Part shown: positions 59,112-64,000 of the stretch, piece after piece
Position numbering within the stretch: the stretch's first letter is position 1
Layout: every line of letters starts with the position of its first letter
Source of the DNA: Chamaecyparis obtusa
Lineage: Eukaryota; Streptophyta; Pinopsida; Cupressales; Cupressaceae
DNA length: 64,000 nucleotides
Assembly: GCA_027943335.1 (NCBI GenBank)
Contig: BSBK01002159.1
Location: 667,501-731,500 of the forward strand
Direction of reading: 5' to 3'
Notes under the pieces: generated by a model
Seen by the model: only the letters and a program-made list of their open reading frames with translations
What the model was told of the DNA's origin: nothing
Database searches by the model: none
Position numbers and translations under genes: made by a program

Positions 59112-62100
59112 ACAATCAAACTTCAATACTGTTTTGGCTTTAGGGACACTAGGCCTAAACCTAGCCTTTAGTTAGAACTCTTTACTAGTGGACTTCTTGA
59201 CCACTTTGAAGCATGTAGATGGTCCTCATATGACCTAAGGACTCTGAAAAAACTCTTAGTTTGTTCCTTTTACAACCATAACATAGCAAACTAGACCTGC
59301 ACGCCAATTTCCTAGGCTTAAACCTAGCTTTTAGTTAGAAATCTTCACTAGTGGACTTCCTAAATAGTCCCAACCATGTAGCTGGTCCTCATATGACCTA
59401 AAGAATCTGAAACAAGTCTTAGTTTATTCCTTTTACAACCATACCATAGCAAACTAGAACTGCATGCCAATTTTCTACGCCTAAACCTGGCCTTTAGTTA
59501 GAACTCTTCACCAGTGGACTTCCTGACCACTCCCAAGCATCTAGATGGTCCTCATATCACCTAAGGACTCTGAAACAACTCTTAGTTTGTTCCCTTTACA
59601 ATCATACCATAGCAAACTAGACCTGCATGCCAATTTCCTAGGCCTAAACCTAGCGTTTAGTTAGAACTCTTCACCAGTAGATTTCCTAACCACTTCCAAA
59701 CATGTAGATTGTCCTCATATGACCTAAGGACTCTGAAACAACTCTTGGTTTGTTTCCTTTAGAATCATCCCATCGCAAACTAGATCTGCACACCAATTTC
59801 CTAGGCCTAAACCTGACCTTTAGTTAGAACTCTTCACCAGTGGACTTCCTGACCACTCCCAAGCATCCAAATGGTCCTCATATGACCTAAGGACTCTAAA
59901 AAAATTCTTCGTTTGTTCCCTTTACAATCATCCCATAGCAAACTAGACCTGCACACCAATTTCCTAAGCCTCAACCTAGCCTTTAGTTAAACCTCTTCAC
60001 TAGTGGAATTCCTAACCACTCCCAAGAAAGTAGATGGTCCTCATATGACTTAAGGACTTTAAAAAAACTTTTATTTTTTTCCCTTTACAACCATACCATA
60101 GCAAACTAGAACTACACGCCAATTTCCTAGGCCTAAACCTAGCCTTTAGTTAGAAATATTCACCAGTGGACTTCCTGACCACTCTCAAGCATGTAGATGG
60201 TCCTCATACAACCTAAGGACTCTGAAACAACTGTTGGTTTGTTCCTTTTACGACCATACCATAGCAAACTAGACCTGCACGCCAATTTCCTATGCCTAAA
60301 CCTAGCTTTTAAATAGAACTCTTCACCAATGGACTTCTTGACCACTCCCAAGCATGTAGATGGTCCTCATATGACCTAAGGACTCTGAAACAACTCTTGG
60401 TTTGGTCCTTTTACAACCATACCATAGCAAACTAGACCTGCACGCTAATTTTCTTGTAGCCTTCTCAACTTCGATTTTCCACTCTAACTTCTTCACAACT
60501 TGGTATCTTGACACAATCAAGATATTTTTAGACACCTATTTAGAAGTTATTTAAGATCCCAAAGCTTTGTTTTCCAACTCCACTCTAACACCACCTAACA
60601 CTCACCTTGGAGACAGACCTAATTTAATGCAGAGGTGACAGCCGAAAAGTAGTGTGCCCTTCACTTGACTCCCACAATTCACCAATCACCTGTAATGACT
60701 TAAGGTTATTCCCAATCTCTTAGGATGGTGTAACACAATCAATTAAGTTAGTTTCTATCCTAATAAACTCTATTCGCAAAGTTAGACACTTAATCAAAGT
60801 TCAATATCTTTTTGGCTTTAGGGAAACTAGGCCTAAAAGTGACGTATTGTTGAAACTCTTCACTAGTGGACTTCCTTGCCAATCCAAAGCATGTAAATGG
60901 TCCTCATTTGACCTAAGGCCTCTAAAATAATAACTGGTTCATTACCATGAAGACCGTACCATAGTGAACTAGACCTGCATGCACTTTTCCTTGTCGCCTT
61001 CTCAACCTCGATTTTCCACTATAACTTATTCACAACTTGGTATCTTGACACAATCAGGATATTTTTAGACACCCATTTGAAAATTATTTAACATCCCAAA
61101 GCCTTTTTTTCTAACTCCACTATAGCACAATCTAACACTCACCTTGGACACAGACCTAATTTAATGTAGAGGTGACAGCTGAAAAGTAGTGTGCCCTTCA
61201 CTTGACTCTCACAATTCACCAATCACCTGTAATGACTTAAGGGTATTCTCAATCTCTTAGGATGGTGTAACACAATCAATTAAGTGAGTTTCTATCCCAA
61301 TAAACTCCCTTCACAAAGTTAGACACTTAATCAAAGTTCAATATCTTTTTGGCTTTAGGGAAACTAAGCCTAAAAGTGACTTATTGCTGAAACTCTTCAC
61401 CAGTGGACTTCTTGACCAATCCCTAGCATGTAAATAGTCCTCATTTGACCTAAGGCCTCTGAAATAACAACTAGTTCATTCTCATTAAGACCGTACTATA
61501 GTGAACTAGACCTGCACGCACTTTTCCTTGTAGCCTTCTCAACCTTGATTTTCCACTCTAACATATTCACAACTTGGTATCTTGACACAATCAGGATATT
61601 TTTAGACACCCATTTCAAAGTTATTTAACAACCTAAAGCTTTGTTTTCCAACTCCACTCCAGCACAACCTAACACTCACCTTGGACACAGACCTAATTTA
61701 ATGCAGAGGTGACAGCCGAAAAGTAGTGTGCCCTTCACTTGACTCTCACAATTCACCAATCACCTGTAATGACTTATGGGTATTCCCAATCTCTTAGGAT
61801 GGTGTAACACAGTCAATTAAGTGAGTTTCTATCCCAATAAACTCCCTTTGCAAAGTTAGACACTTAATCAAAGTTCAATATCTTTTTGGCTTTAGGGAAA
61901 CTAGGCCTAAAAGTGACTTATTGCTCAAACTCTTCACCAATGGAATTCCTGACCACTCCAAAGAATGTAGATGGTCCTCATATGACCTAAGAACTCTGAA
62001 AAAACTCTTAGCTTGTTACTTTTACAACCATACCATATCAAACTAGACCTGCACGCCAATTTTCTAGGCCTAAACCTAGCCTTTAGTTAGAACTCTTCAC

Positions 62101-64000
62101 CAGTGGACTTCCTGACCACTCCCAAGCATGTAGATGGTCCTCATATGACCTAAGGACTCTGAAACAACTTTTGGTTTGTTCCCTTTACAACCATACCATA
62201 GCAAACTAGACTTGCACGCTAATTTTCTAGGCCTAAACCTGGCCTTTAGTTAGAAATCTTCACCAGTGGACTTCTTGACCACTCCCAAGCATGTAGATGG
62301 TCCTCATATGACCTAAAGACTCTGAAACAACTGTTGGTTTGTTCCTTTTACGGCCATACCATAGAAAACTAGACCTGCACGCTAATTTTTTATGCCTAAA
62401 CATAGCTTTTAAATAGAACTCTTCACCAGTGGACTTCTTGACCACTCCAAATCATATAGAAGGTCATCATATGACCTAAGGACTCTGAAAAAACTTTTGG
62501 TTTGTTCCCTTTACAACCATACCATAGCAAACTAGACCTGCATGCCAATTTCGTAAGCCTAAACCTGGCTTTTAGTTAGAAATCTTCACCAGTGGACTTC
62601 CTGACCACTCCCAAGCATGTAGATGGTCCTCATATGAACTAAGGACTCTGAAACAACTCATGGTTTGTTCCTTTTACAATCATCCCATAGAAAACTAGAC
62701 CTGCACGCTAATTTCCTATGCCTAAACCTAGCCTTTAGTTAGAACTTTTCACAAGTGGACTTTCTGACCACTCCAAAACATGCAAATGGTCTTCATATGA
62801 CCTAAAGAATCTAAAACAACTCTTGGTTTATTTCCTTGAGAATCATCCCATCACAAACTAGACCTGCACACCAATTTCCTAGGCCTAAACCTAGCCTTTA
62901 GTTAGAACTCTTCACCAGTGGACTTTCTGACCACTCCCAAGCATCTAGATGGTCCTCATATGACCTAAGGACTTTGAAAAAACTCTTGGTTTGTTCCCTT
63001 TACAATCATCCCATAGCAAACTAGACCTGCACACCAATTTCCTAAGCCTCAACCTAGCCTTTAGTTAGACCTCTTCACCAGTGGAATTCTTGACCACTCC
63101 CAAGCATGTAGATGGTCCTCATATGACTTAAGGACTTTGAAAAAATTATTATTTTTTTCCCTTTACAACCATACCATAGCAAACTAGACCTGCAGGCCAA
63201 TTTTCTAGGCCTAAACCTAGCCTTTACTTAAAACTCTTCACCAGTGAACTTCCTGACCACTTCCAAGCATGTAGATGGTCCTCATATGACCTAATGACTC
63301 TGAAACAACCATTGGTTTATTCCCTTTACAACCATACCATAGCAAACTAGACTTGCATGCTAATTTCCTATGCCTAAACTTAGCTTTTAAATAGAACTCT
63401 TCACCAGTGGACTTCTTGACCACTCCCAAGCATGTAGATGGTCCTCATATGACCTAAAGACTTTGAAACAACTCTTAGTTTTTTTCTTTTACAACCATAC
63501 CATAGCAAACTAGACCTGCACGATAATTTTTTTATAGCCTTCTCAACTTCGATTTTCCACTCTAACTTCTTCACAACTTGGTATCTTGACACAATCAAGA
63601 TATTTTTAGACACCCATTTAGAATTTATTTAAGATCCCAAAGCCTTGTTTTCCAACTCCACTCCAACACCACCTAACACTCACCTTGGAGACAGACCTAA
63701 TTTAATGCAGAGGTGACAGCCGAAAAGTAGTGTGCCCTTCACTTGACTCCCACAATTCACCAATCACCTGTAATGACTTAAGGGTATTCCCAATCTCTTA
63801 GGATGGTGTAACACAATCAATTAAGTGAGTTTCTATCCCAATAAAATCCTTTCGCAAAGTTAGACACTTAATCAAAATTCAATGTCTTTTTGGCTTTATG
63901 GAAACTAGGCCTAAAAGTGACTTATTGTTGAAACTCTTTACCAGTGGACTTCCTGACCAATCCCAAGCATGTAAATAGTCCTCATTTGACCTAAGGCATC
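59112..64000. repeat. Complex satellite: 162-bp monomers in a 3,078-bp higher-order repeat
   Basis: Basic units of about 162 bp contain GGCCTAAACCTAGCC, TCTTCACCAGTGGACTTCC, GATGGTCCTCATATGACC and CATAGCAAACTAGACCTGC. Groups of these alternate with a longer 537-bp unit (starts near 60461, 60998, 61535 and 63539) made of a 162-bp-like part plus about 375 bp unique to it (CTTGACACAATCA, GGTGACAGCCGAAAAG). Distinct variants recur 3,078 bp apart (59763 and 62841; 60461 and 63539; 60811 and 63889), and 3,078 is 19 x 162. The array continues past the window. Minus frames ending GSGQEVHW are repeat artefacts. Confidence 0.95.

Noticed and set aside
60160..63613. Repeated minus-strand frames ending GSGQEVHW
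   Set aside because: They recur with the satellite monomer and are broken in most units; a by-product of the tandem repeat.
59112..64000. CRISPR-like regular repeats
   Set aside because: Units are 162 bp and contiguous without unique spacers, in plant DNA; a satellite explains them.

Overview
The window is plant nuclear DNA, almost certainly from a large, repeat-dominated genome. Coding signals are nearly all decayed LTR-retrotransposon genes. They include a Tat-type Ty3/gypsy element with an extra RNase H domain, Ty1/copia elements with a tRNA-iMet primer site, and large non-autonomous LTR elements without reverse transcriptase. A gymnosperm such as a conifer would fit the old, stop-riddled, nested insertions, but that is inference: no species-diagnostic host gene is present. 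I see no rRNA, tRNA or CRISPR array, and no ordinary host gene with recognised function.

Layout. 1-1209: an LTR (minus) of the same family as the element at 38576-48665. 1210-5375: remains of a plus-strand element ending in a polypurine tract and a 1,060-bp LTR, inserted into a Tat-type gag relic (5376-6550, minus). 6551-11798: mostly unassigned sequence with a 55-bp tandem duplication and a LINE-like 3' end (poly-A near 9162-9171). 11799-34472: a nested stack. A copia-like LTR, split into 11799-12714 and 25975-26103, heads an element with zinc-knuckle and unknown reading frames (26104-28459, continuing at 33673). Inside the split LTR sits a short minus-strand element with an iMet primer site and a palindromic 120-bp terminal repeat. 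That element is interrupted by a 12.4-kb Tat-type gypsy element (13190-25616, minus). A copia element with its reverse transcriptase deleted (28460-33672, TSD ATTCA) interrupts the unknown reading frame.

34473-38570: AT-rich sequence with two (TA)n tracts and a GC-rich hairpin. 38576-48665: a structurally complete 10.1-kb LTR element with a perfect CCTAG duplication. It has no reverse transcriptase or integrase; its main reading frame is a Pro/Ser-rich protein with a G-patch. 50912-about 55080: a second copia element, cut off inside reverse transcriptase. 55261-57499: the most unusual locus, a run of about eight long palindromes beside a TATA box, followed by a six-exon gene of unknown function with canonical splice sites and one in-frame TAG. 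59112-64000: a tandem satellite of 162-bp monomers with a 3,078-bp higher-order repeat (19 x 162).

The retroelement reading frames would have made Gag, protease, integrase and reverse transcriptase/RNase H for particle-based copying. Every copy here carries stops, shifts or deletions, so any movement would have needed proteins from elsewhere. The exon-containing gene at 55632-57499 is the only locus that looks like a spliced cellular or DNA-transposon gene.
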